Shown here: one piece after another, positions 11,349-23,738 of the stretch
Position numbering within the stretch: position 1 is the first letter of the stretch
Layout: each line of letters begins with the position of its first letter
NCBI GenBank assembly: GCA_027405735.1
Contig: JAPEHQ010000011.1
Location: 744,001-808,000 of the forward strand
DNA: 64,000 nt
Reading direction: 5' to 3'
DNA from: Mucor racemosus
Lineage: Eukaryota; Mucoromycota; Mucoromycetes; Mucorales; Mucoraceae
Notes under the pieces: generated by a model
Database searches by the model: none
What the model was told of the DNA's origin: nothing
Seen by the model: the letters and a program-made list of their open reading frames with translations, nothing else
Made by a program: the position numbers and the translations under genes

Positions 11349-13307
11349 TCACTTATATCCAAAATCCCATATTTTAACTTCACCATCATCCGATGCAGAT
11401 ATGATCTTGGTATCACTTAAAGCAACTGCTGTAACTGGTCCATTATGACCTTCTAAAGCATATAGACATCGCCCTGTTTCTGTATCCCAAATTCGCAATG
11501 TCTTATCATGTGAGCCAGAAACAATTCGAAGTTTATCAAAATCAAGCCCCCAGATACCCTGGACATGGCCGAATAAAGTTCGAAGACATTCACCAGTAGC
11601 CGTATCCCATATTTTTATGGTATTATCTAAAGCACTTGAGATAATGATAGGTGCATCAGATATTTCTAATGATTTTGAAGATGATGAGAATGGTTGAACA
11701 TTGTTGGGCGCAGTTGCATTATGAATTGAGTTTCTATTTGTATGTGAAATTGATGCACAACCAGGACGTTCTAATGAAGAAGGTGTGGTATTGGAAGAAG
11801 AAAAAGATGATGATGCAGGTTCAGATGACGATAATGTCAAAGTTGATGTATGAGATGATGAATTTATTTCCACAGTATTTATAGTAGGAGCAGTTGTACC
11901 AAGACGATGTGTAAAACCATGTGGACTTGGAAGAGCAACTTGAACTTGACCAACATGACCACGAAATACTCTTGTACAAGAACGATTTTGAAGATCCCAT
12001 AAACGAATTGTAGAATCATCACTGCTAGACACAAGCATGGTACCTTCGTGACAGATTCGGACAGAATTTACCCATTCTGTATGTCCCAGTAGAGTACAGC
12101 ACTCGCTAACTTCAAAATTCCACACACGAATAGTATGGTCCGTCGATCCACTAGCCATAATACGTGAATCAAAATGCAAACTCAAAACACCGCCTGTGTG
12201 ACCCTCTAGTGTACGAATACATTGACCAGTTTGATAGTTCCAAATTTTTAAGCAATGATCCATAGAGCCTGTTACCAATTTAGCATTGTCAAATTGAAGA
12301 GCTCTTACACATCTGGAATGGCCTGTTAGTATTTGGCGTAATTGACCCGTTTCAAGGTCCCAAACACGAACTGTTTTGTCAAATGAGCCCGTAACAACAA
12401 TTTTTAAAATTTCGTCAAATTGAACGCACATCACGCCATCCGTGTGTCCTCGTAAGGTAAGTACTTTATAGTTGTTATTACGCCAATTTCTTTCAACAAC
12501 TAATCGTTCACTGTAAACATCTTTCCAAGGCCGTTTTATAATTTTAGGTATTGTAAGTGGTAAAGGTTCACTAGATATGCTTTCAATAGTACTGTTGTAA
12601 TTGTTTGATTTGTGGCGTTTTCTATTATTATCATTGTTCTTTAAATCATTATTTGGTAAAGACGAAGGACCGCATGCAAGTTGAACTGGTGTTAGTAATG
12701 GACGTTTTCTCACAGCTTGTGAACGAGTTTTATCCAACAATGGGAGCCCCCAACCACATTTTGCACACTTCTTATCTATATGTTGTTCACACATTTTGTG
12801 CCACAATGAATCATCGTCTGCTAATCCTCTCCAGGTTTGAGATACTTGAGCTGCATGGCAAAGCGTTGTTGCATCTAAATACGAAAATACAGACAATGCA
12901 ACTTCTTTGGGAAGAATTGAAACAAAATCAATTCTTAATAACGGTTTGGTTACATTATGAAGGAAAGATAATTGAGGCATGCAACATGTTGAAACTAATC
13001 CCTTTAGAATAAGTGTTCTTTGATCTGCCGGTGCTGCCGCAAATAATGACCAAATATGAGAAATCGCTTCTCTATCATACGTTGCTAATTTCTCCATTTG
13101 CTAACAATTTCATTAATATTATTGCTTATCATGTTGTCATTACATTGAACCTACATGTTGTATTTTTTGAACATCGATAAACTCATCTGGCCCTCGATTT
13201 TTAACCAGGTCTGGCCGATGCCTGTAACATAATTTTTGCGTATTGCTGATTTGTGATGGCACATGTTTAGTTAAAAATGGTAATAAACGTTCTTTTTCTT
13301 TGGCCAT
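11349..13307 (-). CDS. F-box/WD40 protein, Met30/SconB/SCON-2 type
   Basis: Exons 13307-13155 and 13100-11349, 634 aa. The short first exon carries LCYRHRPDLV, a conserved N-terminal motif of the Met30/SconB family. Exon 2 then has HIWSLFAAAPADQRTLILKG, the F-box (IDFVSILPKEVALSVFSYLD) and the hallmark CEQHIDKKCAKCGWGLPLL, followed by seven WD40 repeats ending KIWDFGYK. A low-complexity Ser/Thr insert (about 90 residues) separates repeats five and six. In yeast and ascomycetes this protein is the substrate receptor of an SCF ubiquitin ligase that represses the sulfur-assimilation bZIP activators (Met4, MetR, CYS-3). It sits 220 bp upstream of the MetR-type bZIP, in the same orientation. Confidence 0.92.
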
Positions 13308-14739
13308 TTTATGTTTCGAGAAAAAATTAAAGAAAGAAAGAGGAATATACGGAATACATGGAAGATTGGAAAGCTTAAATAAGGAATTTGATTCTTGTTG
13401 AAAGCAGGCTTCACGTGATGATTCTTGAGTGATGGTAGTACAAGCGAACAAATTGAATCAGGTACTAACTACTTGAACAAGTCTTACTATATTATCATAT
13501 TCTATAGTTTTTGTAATACATTTATTGAGTTAAATCCTTCAGTATGCATTTGTTAGATGATTTTTCACAGTTTTATGGTTGAAATAAATCACTGATGTTG
13601 AAGATATTGCGCCCGTTTATCAGTTGATTTTAAAGCTATAACATTGACTGTAAGTTTATTATGAATTTTCTGTTTGGATGCAAGTAATCTCAATTATAAT
13701 ATTGCATATTCATCAATAGCAAATATTTCAGTTGCAAAGCGAATATCGATAAGGATTGTTCACACTTACCACTGCACAGATTTACCATCCATCTTCAACA
13801 GGATTGAAAATACGCTTTCATATAAGTAGTTTTTTACGAAATAAAAATTACAATAATCAATCAAAGTACATAGCAACCTTATCCTTGTATTTTATTGTAA
13901 ATCAGGATACTCTAACGCTCAAAACAAATCTTAAATGGCCTTTTTTTCGTTCCTGAAATCTGAAGAATATCTCTATCGCCGCCTATACGCCTGCTTTCTT
14001 TTTCTAAAATCTCAAGCTTTTTTGCACTAAAACAACAGCATTTTTAGCAGAAAAAAAATTATAAAAATTATATTAATTTTATTAACTATTAGAAGAAAAA
14101 TATCCTTTTCTCCGAATACACACATTATTCAAATATGGAGAAGAAGAGGCTATGATTGAAATACTGGCCAAATTTTGGAATTGATTTGAAGTTTGTTATT
14201 CATGGAAATGACCTTCAATTTAACAAAACCACTGATATAGAGTTTATAGACTTCAGATGGATTACCTAAATTAGTACAACATAGTTTCCCATTCAAAATG
14301 ACTTAAGGAAACTGCCTAAAATAAAATTTATTGAGTTTTAAGCATGAGTTCTGATCCGATCAATAACGGTTATTGAGCTTAAATACAGATGCGTTATGGC
14401 CATAAAATACCATTTTCTTCGCAGATGCTACATGCAGGAAGTTGAAAAAATAAAAAACTAAATCACTAAATACAACAAAATGCACATTAGCTGTCAAAAA
14501 TCTAGCAAAATGGGTCTCTATTCGTACTTTGAAAACTAGTTTGTGCCACTTTGCGTCCATATATAGCATTCAAAAGCATATTAAACGATTGCTACTGTTT
14601 AGTAGACTCATTTTAAAGTAGTTCTGTATCAAATTCACCTCGATTTTTTCCTTATGATAGCCTTATACAATGATGGGACTCAGAGCTTATTTATGGATAA
14701 ATATTGCAGAGCATGATACAATTAAAATTTTATACAGGC
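13308..14739. other. intergenic, no gene recognised
   Basis: AT-rich sequence upstream of the F-box gene leading into the first large repeat block. No coding pattern or conserved protein motif was seen on either strand. The part closest to 13307 must contain the F-box gene promoter. Confidence 0.4.
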
Positions 14740-17400
14740 TATTTACATATATAGCCGTCAAGAAACACCCAAGACTTCATACAATTAAATGATTAAAATA
14801 TTTTGAATCAAACTTAAATGATGTTTTAACAAATGTAATTGCAATACGCCAAAACCTAAATGTTGGGCAAACTTTATTCAACGATAAATAATTATCAAAA
14901 ATCATCATTTAAAGTACTTTGAAGTAATATAAGTCTACTTGAAGGATGTATATATTCCATGCCATAAGGGAGTTAAAGAGTAACAAGCCAAAAACGTTAC
15001 ACTCCATAAACTAAAGAGTTACACTCCATGAACAAAGAATTTACACCATAAATTTAAGAGTTACACTCCATATGTTAAAATGGATTTTTTTACAAAAAAC
15101 CAGATCTTCAACTTGTTTCCCATGAATTTTCCTTGTGTTGAAGTAAGCATAGATCTCAACATACAAAGTTTTTGCAATAACGATGGTACTATTCATATAT
15201 ATTTAGCTATTTTTTGTGCGGAGATATTGCCGCTCAAATAATTAGAGAAATATCTGAAAAACAAGCATAACTACTAATTTTATTGAGTAAACATTATTTG
15301 TAAATATAACAAAAGTTGTTTTGCAATGTTATTTGCATATTATTTCTTAGATAAAAGTAGGGCTAAAATAAAATTCCAAAGGTTCTAGTCCATAAAACGC
15401 ATAAACCATTAATATCTCTCCAGTACGTTATTGAATCAGAATGACGTTATAAGAGACATAATTTCTAACAAAAATGCCTATAGATCTATTTTTAGTTTTT
15501 TCAGAAATATTAATTTTTGATGGAGTAATGAAGATATTAAGGTATACCCTTGATTTTTGACCCCAACCCCCATCCAAAAATCGTAATTTTGAGCGATTTT
15601 CAAAACAAAATTATCGAAACCTCTTATTGTAATTAGCATGCATCAATACAGATTTTTGAGGACTACAAATAACAATTAATTGTCTATAGTTTATTACTAT
15701 ACGATCCGTCAAGTAAATTCGAAAAAAGTGGTAATTTTTTTTCCAACTTTGACTTCTACAGTGCAGTGGAATTACATACTAAAAACGCTTGATAAAAATA
15801 AAACAACCTAAATTCCAAGTGTCGCTCATAAGATATGATGCCACTTGAAATGTGAACAACAATAATAAACAAACGCTTTAATTGTACACAATAACAAACG
15901 CATGCTAAAAATATGAAATTTCCTTTTTGAACCATACATGTCGTGTAGATGATAGCACCCTTGATCACGGCGCAATCAATTACACAAATGACATATATAT
16001 CGAAACAGGATTCTATCCAAATCAATAATGATAATAAACAAAGATATCAATTTAGTCAACTACTCATCTATATCGAAGTTGCACTATCATTATAAATAAG
16101 ATTCAAGCATATAAAAAAACTACCCCTTAAAAATCAAGGTTACATAAAATAGATATAACAGAAATAAACAAAACAACCATTTCCCAAAAGGTCGATATTG
16201 TCACACTTGACATACCATCCCTTATGGTCAATGCTCTACACAATTTACCCCTTAAAATATTAAATCAATAACAATGTACTCAAAACTGGAAGATTACTAA
16301 ATATACATCCATTCAACAAGTCTGATGGTATCCAAGTTCTCCAAATCACTATAAATACCCTCATACTTTTCAATTATTTCAACTCTTCAGAAATCTTTTG
16401 TAATAAAAACTTTAGCTGATTATAATTGTATTTCTACTGCTTTTATTTTTATATTTTTTTATTTTAGTAAATATCATCGTCATTTACTGCATACAGCTTA
16501 AATGTAAAAAGTTGAAACTTTAAGCCTTAATATATCCGAAAAAAATTAAGATAAACTAACACTTTCTAATAATAAACTTGTTTATTTTGAAGTGATTTTA
16601 AATACATCTGAGTTTGAAAAATACCAAGCATCTTTTTAAAATCTTATTTTTCCATCTTTTTGTAGTGTATATTATAAAATATTTGTTATTTTCAACAGTA
16701 TTTTTTTTCTCTTCATGTCATAGAGCTCGTTGAGTTCTATCGGATGCTAGTTAGTTCTTTTGAAAATATTGATTTTTTGTGGAAATATCCTCAGTAATGT
16801 GCACAAAAAATACTTTCGTTTCTAACTTCATTTTTTCCCTGCATACCTTCATTCCAAATCCTGGATCTGAAAAATCTTTAAACAAACATCTCGTTTTCTC
16901 TACAAAAAATGCAGCTAAAAGGTTTCGCAATAGCTTGATTAATAGATAATTGTTTTACACATAATTTCCACTACTCATATCTGAAATATGCTTATAAAAA
17001 GTGACGTGTATCTTCAAAAAAAAACCTCCATAAATTTCGGTTGTATTTTACGCAAAATTTAATGTAAAACATTTATCTAAATTTTATTTAAATGGATACA
17101 GAATTCAAAAGTGTCAAAAATTATTTAATACGCTATATCCGCTTACTTTTCAGTTCATGAGCCATTAAACGATTTCGTTTTTTGAACCATTTTTTCATTA
17201 ATTTTAGCAAATCAATTTTGGGATCCCCTTATGATAGGTTTTAAGCTATAATGTGAACCATTATCTCGATGAAAAATCAATACTTTTTGCTAAAACAAAA
17301 AAATACAGAGCAGCTTTCAGTTGGATCTATATTGTGATACAAAACATTAACACCTCAATTTGTGTGCTCAATTTTTTACAATCGATTCTACAGTAGGTCA
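14740..17400. repeat. dispersed repeat family R, longest copy, split by a solo LTR
   Basis: The left part (14740-15761) matches 61355-62345. Within it, GTTACACTCCAT is repeated several times, followed by TTAAAATGGATTTTTTT and the C-rich GACCCCAACCCCCATCCAAA. The right part (16497-17400) matches 42050-43000, 58020-58900 and 62370-62980. The two parts are contiguous in the other copies, so the 730-bp LTR at 15762-16491 was inserted into a pre-existing R copy. I see no conserved ORF across copies. The residual 17401-17904 holds nothing recognised. Confidence 0.75.
15762..16491 (+). mobile_element. solo LTR (LTR-D) with 5-bp target duplication
   Basis: Starts TGCAGTGGAATTAC and ends CATTTACTGCA, so it has the TG...CA ends of an LTR with a 6-bp terminal inverted repeat (TGCAGT/ACTGCA). 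It is flanked by the perfect direct repeat TACAG (15757-15761 and 16492-16496). A TATAAATA box and a later AATAAAA fit an LTR promoter and poly(A) signal. It interrupts an R repeat whose uninterrupted relatives define the empty site (TTTTACAG|CTTAAATATG). Other copies: 45803-46531 and an inverted fragment at 60509-60768. Confidence 0.85.
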
Positions 17401-17904
17401 ACTTTGGTCAATGATAAGCCAGCATTGGCATTCTGATATTAACTCTTTTATTTTACTTCGGGCATCAATGACCCATAGAGGAAATATGAACCTTCTTTGA
17501 ATATTTGACGTAATTCGACTAAATATTAGGCAAAAAATATGAAATTTATCTGAAAACCATCTGAACCTTCTTGGCAACAGAAATCTCATTTCAGCGAATT
17601 GTGATACTAACAATTTCCAGCTTTGGATAAGTGTATGTATATGTCTTAGACACAGTTATCTCAAAGGACAGCTTCTACAATCTACTGAATGTTGAGAAAA
17701 TCACCACCAAAGTGCACCTATAGCTTACTGCGCATTTTTATTGAAAACAATTTAATTACGATCTCTATGAATACTGATTCAAGTAAGCCGTCACTCTACA
17801 TGAATATAGATATAATTAGGTACGTACTGTATGTGATTACTAAAAAAGTTGCTAGAATAAACAAACCAAACATAATCTGTATTATCTACAAGTTTAGCGT
17901 TCGC

Positions 17905-18521
17905 AAAATGACCGAGCCCAAGCCAGCGCAAGCAACTTCAGCAAGCATTTGCCGAGTCTAAAATATTTGAAAGTTACTCAAGCAAGCCCGAGCCTAAGCA
18001 ACAGCTCGTCGAGCAGTCGTATATCGAGCATTCTCAGTCTTGAAAGCAAGCAAGAAAGCATAAATCAAGCATTACCTAATTTTTCAAAAAGTCAAGCAAA
18101 CCGAGTACGAGCATATAAGCAAGCGAGCAAATCCGAGTGCAAGCACAAGCATAGTGGTATATATTTTCAGCCTCATATTGGTTCAAAATGTGATGCATTT
18201 TGACATTTTTAAAGTTAGAATTACGTAAATTGAATAAATTTTCCCTGTGTTACATACTTGCTTACTTGATTTAAAAACAGGCAAGCAAGCAGGTTCACAT
18301 ACTGTATATGCAAGCAAGCCTATTTCAATTTGAAGCATTTCGAGCAAGCATACAAGCATACAAGTAAGTTTTCAATGTTTTCGTCGAGCGCCAAGCAGGA
18401 AAGTGCTTAAAAAATTTAACCAAGCAAGCCAAAGAAAGTACTAGCCTGAAAAACGCAATTCAAGCGAGCCCGAGCATAGGGATCGCTCGCTTGCTTATGC
18501 TCGCACTGCTCAATTGCGATC
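17905..18521. repeat. degenerate CAAGC/CGAGC array with fold-back end
   Basis: About 600 bp densely filled with CAAGC, CGAGC, AAGCAAGC and GAGC in one orientation, irregularly spaced and split by a plain AT-rich stretch (about 18180-18255). At the right end the motif flips to GCTCGCTTGCTTATGCTCG, giving inverted pairs CAAGCGAGC/GCTCGCTTG, CGAGCATA/TATGCTCG and CGCAATT/AATTGCG between 18455 and 18521. It is GC-richer than its surroundings. Short ORFs across it are low-complexity artefacts. Confidence 0.75.
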
Positions 18522-18599
18522 ATTACCTCTCTATAATCTCATAATAAAACGGTACTTTTTCACTTGACTAATTTTATACGTTTTACCTTTCGATAAATT

Positions 18600-19620
18600 A
18601 CTAGCTTCTCTTCTGATATTGTGGAACAGATAGAAGTATTCACGGAAAAAAAGTATAAAAAAAACAATAGGAATTCGGCTAGATAACTTTAGGCTTTTAT
18701 TATCAAGTAGAACTTAATTGACTCTTCTTTGAAAGGAAGATGCCCTTCTATTTATACACAATTTCTAATCTATATTATAAATCAATGAGAACAAATAGGA
18801 ACATGCCATTTCCATAATTTACCCGATATTTTTAGGTCCTGATTTTATCATGAATGAAATCAGGCCATATTGAATAATGGTGTATTTATGATTCAGGTCA
18901 ATAATTATAATTTGCTAGGATCCACATCTCGGTTATAAGATTACTTGCTGTATCAATCAGACATGTCAAAACAAAGTGATTCCTGATTTATACCAGAGGT
19001 AATTCAAGTTAGACACCAGATGAAATGGAGATCTAAATGGATGTAATCCACAGATATATTTGAATTTACGTCGCATTCAAAATGTATAGATGTACTGCAT
19101 GTAGTATATATTTGGCTGATAATGTGGAATAGGTAAAGATATTCAAGGAAAAATATAAAAAAAACAATAGGAATTCGACTACATAACATTAGAGTTTTAT
19201 TATCAAGCTAAATTCTACTTGAGGACTTTTGTAATAAATAAATGTCCTCTTTATATAGTTTTCATCTTTCATCAGAGAGATTACGTAAACATTCCTAGGT
19301 CCGTACATAGCCAATAGTACCCTTGTCAGATATAAGTCTTGATAGTAATCAAGCGGTGTATTCATAAATTTCATGGGACCTTGATCATAGTGGTGTCATT
19401 AAATCTGAAATGTCAAAAGAGTCTATAAATAATCTTGCCAGAATATTACACTTTTATTAACAATACATCCTTTGGATGTATTTATATACATTAATTATAA
19501 CTATTACTAGGGTTTTACTATCTAAGAATATGATATAAGTCAATGATCCGCATTGATTTACTGTAACACTAATTATAGACTGTGACCTTGGATGTGAGAC
19601 CTAGGATTAATATTGACATA
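18600..19620. mobile_element. cluster of diverged LTR-like repeats
   Basis: A block at 18605-18720 recurs at 19110-19210 (shared ATAAAAAAAACAATAGGAATTCG, then TTTTATTATCAAG). Both are followed by a similar layout: a TTTATAYA box, then a GGTGTATTYATRA motif. A third, weaker version follows at about 19440-19570 (ACACTTTTATTAACAATAC ... GGATGTATTTATATAC). I read them as old LTR fragments of one family. No internal retrotransposon coding region remains. Confidence 0.45.
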
Positions 19621-19624
19621 ATAA

Positions 19625-20640
19625 AAAACGTTACACTCCATATATTGAAAAGTTACACTCCATAAATTAAAAAAGTTACACTCCACAAGTTAAAATGGAT
19701 TTTTTTTTCTAAAAATCAGATTTCCAACATTTTTCCCATAAATTTTTTCATATGCTGAGGTAAGAGTGGATTATAATACAAGTTAATTCTGCAATAACTA
19801 TGGTGCTATTCTTATATTTGTAGCTATTTTTTTTGCGGAGATATAGCCGTTCAAAGAATTATAGGAATAAGAAAAAGAAGCATATCTATTGATTTTATTA
19901 AGTAAACATTACTTGCAATTATAATAAAAAGTTTTTGTCTGTATTATAGGTATATTATTTGTTAGGTACAAATAGAGCCAAAATAAAAATTCAAAGGATT
20001 TACCCCATAAAAGACACCAAAAACGTATAAATTATTAATACCGTTTTCCAGTACGTAATCAAACAAAATGTCAGTTCCATAAAAATAATTGCGAGCAGCA
20101 ATATATATAAATCCATTTTTAGTTTTTTCAAAAAAATTAATTTTTCAAGGAGTAGTGAAGATTTGAAGGTGTACTCTTGTTTTTTGACCCCAACCCCCAT
20201 CCAAAAATCGCGGTTTTGAGCAATTTTTATAAAAAAATCGTAAAAACCTCTTATTGAAATTAGTTTGATTGGATACAGATTTTTACGGGCTACAAATAAC
20301 AATTGATTGCCTACAGACTATTACTATAGCATCTGTCGAATAAATTCGGAAAAACCGATAATTTTTTCTTCCAATTTTGGTTTTTACAGATTAAATATGA
20401 AAAATTGAAACTTTGAGCCTTAATATCTCTGCAAAAAATTAAGATACCCAAAGACTTTTTTATAATAAAACTTACTTGTTTTAAAATTCTCTTTAACATA
20501 TCTGAGTTTGAAAAATCTGGGCATCTTTTTTTTTATTTCATTTTTTTGACATTTTCGTAATAGATTCCAAAATATTCGTTAAATTGTGCAGAATTTTTTT
20601 ATATTCATATCATCAACCTCGTTGATCTCTCTAAATCATT
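19625..20640. repeat. dispersed repeat family R (copy)
   Basis: Begins with GTTACACTCCAT repeats and matches 61625-62600 closely, including TTTTTTGCGGAGATATAGCCG and the C-rich GACCCCAACCCCCATCCAAA. Homology stops near 20640, where the zinc-finger relic begins. The 100-residue minus-strand frame (20302-20000) shared with 62275-61973 has no ATG and is broken in the 15.6-kb copy, so it is not called as a gene. Confidence 0.7.
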
Positions 20641-21525
20641 ACCGTTATTTTCATCCTACAAAACCGAAGCCAAAGATTGTAAACCCTGATCTTCTTCCAG
20701 ATGAGTTAAATCCCAATAATCATTCCAAAGCATGCAACAGAAGTTACATTCATGGAGGCTTTTATTGTACATATTTACGCTATATTCATAAAACGTTAGA
20801 TGTTCCAAATTTTTAAAAGAAGCCTAAAGATATTAAACCTGATGTAAATGATCCCAACCATTACTGTTGCTCTTGTGATAAAACGCTTCACTCAAATTGC
20901 GCATACAAGATGCATCTTTTATTAGTCCATCTCATAGATGTGCGAACTCAAGACAAAGGTAGCTTACAATCGGATATTAACGATCCTAACTTCTGTTGCT
21001 GTGTCTATAAAAAGAGGTATATACTTATCTAAAAGAATATTGTACACATCTTCGACGTATCCACAAAATGAAATTATCACCTTCATCGAGAAGTCCACAT
21101 GATCCCAATTTCCTTCCTGGTCCCCTTGATCTTAAATTTTATTACCGTATTTTTAAATCAACAAAAGTGACATTGGCTAAATACCACGATTATTATAAAA
21201 GAGTTCATTGTATGACACTGGATCGAATAACTTTTCCCTATCCTGATGCAGTAATTGATGTTAATAGTCCTAATTCTTATTAAGCAAAATGCAACAAAAA
21301 TTTGATGACAATAAACTCTTTTCGATATCATCAAAGAAAAATGCATTCATTGAAATTAATTAAGAAAGGTTCTCCTTTTCCTAATGCAACTATTGATGTA
21401 TTAATCCTAATTATCATTGTGCAGTGTGTGATAAAAAGTTTGTGAACAAATCTGTTTATAGAAACCATTTGAAACAAATTCACAATTTGATAAACCCGTC
21501 TGCTGGAAAATTGAGTAAATAGCAA
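20641..21525 (+). pseudogene. decayed C2H2 zinc-finger gene
   Basis: Repeated finger units of about 45-50 residues can be read in shifting frames. Intact-looking ones are DPNHYCCSCDKTLHSNCAYK...H near 20845 and NPNYHCAVCDKKFVNKSVYR..HLKQIH near 21400. Units are introduced by (D)VNDPN-like linkers. Between them are in-frame stops and frameshifts: a stop replaces the first Cys of the unit at about 21282, and a frameshift near 21395 precedes the last finger. It is therefore a relic, not an expressed gene. Proteins with such irregular C2H2 arrays are common in Mucoromycota (established in general; the exact relative is not identified). Confidence 0.7.
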
Positions 21526-22683
21526 TATAACTTATTATATTTGATCCCGTTACGATGATTTATGATTTCAATAAAAAATAATAGTTACAGCAATAGTTAA
21601 AGAGTTGTTCATTGAATTGTGATTTTCGTTGGAGATAGCAAAAATAACCTTCAAGCAAATGTATCTTCTAAAAATTTACTTTGTATTATTTCCTTTAAAC
21701 ATTTGCATTTTTTTTTGTAAATTTCATACTAAAAAACAACCAGAGATAGGCCAATGTCCTCTGAATGTTCAAGTGTGAATATTCAGTAAGTAAAGCTACG
21801 ATATTCATGAGGTAAAGAGCCCTAGAAATGCTCTAAATAATCGAGTCTTGTTATAAGCTATGCGACACTTCATAAATCAAAACAAATTGCAAAAAAAAAA
21901 TGTCGTTTTATGTATTTGCCAATCATGATGCTATTCCAGACTATTCGTTAGTGACAAAACATTCTTCGCTAAATGGACATATCGTATACGTGTGCTTCCT
22001 CTTTATATCGTCCTATAAATGGAAGTATAAGGCACTATAAAATTTATCTGAAACCTTGATAAAGCGTTCAAAAATTGTATTGACGATTGCCTTCTGAGCT
22101 GGTGTGGTATCTACGAGAACCATCATAAAAATAGGAGTTAAGACTGATATTTTATTGGCTATAGTCTATCTTTAAAGGGTTTATTTGCAACTAAAAACCC
22201 TTAAACATTGCTATTTTTTTACTTGCTTAATCAATAAAGAGTTCCATGCTATCTTCTGACTTTTTTTTTCTGTTACCAAGTAAATATTTTTACCATTTCT
22301 CAAAGTTTTCTTGGTATAATTTGGTTGTCGGTCGTCGAAAATGGCACAAATCCAAGATGCACAATATTCACTTTTTCCCTAGCTTTTTTTACCAGTTTTT
22401 AATTTATAAATTTATAGGCATGTAAAGTATTTGTATTATAGAGCAATAACGACAAAAAAATTAGTGTTTTGATGCTTCTAAAATCCATCAAGATTAGCTG
22501 TGCTATGGTTTTGAAACGGAAATTTAACAATGTATCATATCAAATTGAAGCAAACTTTCAGTGTTTTTTCCGGACCGGGTAAGGATTTCCCTTTTTTGCG
22601 ACGGAGAGGAAAGAAAGAAGCCATTGAAAACTACCAATGTGTCAAGCTAACTTGAAAACCTTCTCTTTTTCATACATCTCAAT
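21526..22683. other. intergenic and eL8 promoter region
   Basis: No gene recognised. The last ~120 bp before the eL8 ATG contain a GC-richer patch (TTCCGGACCGGGTAAGG, GCGACGGAGAGG) in otherwise AT-rich DNA, which probably belongs to the ribosomal-protein promoter or 5'UTR. Confidence 0.35.
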
Positions 22684-23738
22684 ATGGTAAAGTAGATCAA
22701 TGCAATTAGATGGATACATTTTAGATTATAGATGGGGGCAAATGGATGGATGAAGTGCTATGGATACATTGATTGTTTATAGATTTTCGCAATGGATCAA
22801 TTTTAGTACTTTTTTCATGGATTGAAATTTTGAATATGTGATATTGCGAAATCAGTAAACTCAATTGTATATCTATTGTGATGGGGATATTTTTACACAT
22901 TATAGAATAGCATTGATTAACAAACTACTCTTTCATATAGGCTCCTACCAAGAAGTCCGCTGGTAAGAAGGTTGCTCCTTCTCCTTATGCCGTCAAGGGT
23001 AAGCAAACCACCAAGTCTGCTGCCAACCCTTTGCTCGAAAAGACCCCCAAGAACTTTGGTGTTGGTCAAGATGTTCAACCCAAGCGTGATGTCTCTCGTT
23101 TCGTCAAGTGGCCTCAATATGTTAAGCTTCAACGTCAAAAGAAGATTATCTACCAACGTCTTAAGGTCCCTCCTGCTCTTAACCAATTCACTCACGTTTT
23201 GGATAAGAACACTGCTACTCAAGTCTTCAAGTTGATGCACAAGTACAGACCCGAGTCCAAGAACGAGAAGCGTGATCGTCTCCGTGCTGCCGCTCTTGCC
23301 AAGTCCGAGAAGAAGGAAGTTGCCAAGACTGACAAGCCCGTTGTCATCAAGTATGGTATCAACCACATTACCGCTTTGGTTGAAGCCAAGAAGGCCCAAT
23401 TGGTTCTCATTGCTGATGATGTTGACCCCATTGAGTTGGTTCTCTGGCTCCCTGCCCTTTGCCGTAAGATGGGTATTCCTTACGCTATTGTTAAGGGTAA
23501 GGCTCGTCTTGGTACACTCGTCCACAAGAAGACTGCCACTGCTCTCTGTTTGACTGAAGTCTCTGAGGCTGATAAGGCTGAATTAGCCACTATCGTCTCT
23601 GCTGTCAACACCAACTTCACTGAGAAGTGGGAGGATGTCCGTCGTCACTGGGGTGGTGGAATCATGGGTCCCAAGTCCAACGCTAAGATGGCCAAGCGTG
23701 CTGCCATTGCTGCTAAGGAAATTGCTGCCCGTCAATAA
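22684..23738 (+). CDS. RPL8: 60S ribosomal protein eL8 (yeast Rpl8, human RPL7A)
   Basis: Exon 1 is only the ATG (22684-22686). A 254-nt intron (GTAAAG...ATAG) follows and exon 2 is 22941-23738; total 266 aa, the same length as human RPL7A. The protein has the basic N-terminus [10 protein letters not shown], then the L7Ae/L30e RNA-binding fold ([20 protein letters not shown] ... DVDPIELV ... [16 protein letters not shown]). It is a structural protein of the large ribosomal subunit. Codon use is strongly biased (GGT, GCT, AAG, GTC) compared with its neighbours, as expected for very high expression. Confidence 0.96.

Noticed and set aside
17689..18203. Ser-rich ORFs over the CAAGC array
   Set aside because: Low-complexity products of the repeated word, with no splice logic or start context.
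20000..20302. 100-residue minus-strand frame almost identical to one at 61973-62275, suggesting a conserved R-encoded protein
   Set aside because: Neither has an ATG start, the matching region of the 15.6-kb copy is not open, and the similarity is explained by high DNA identity of the repeat.
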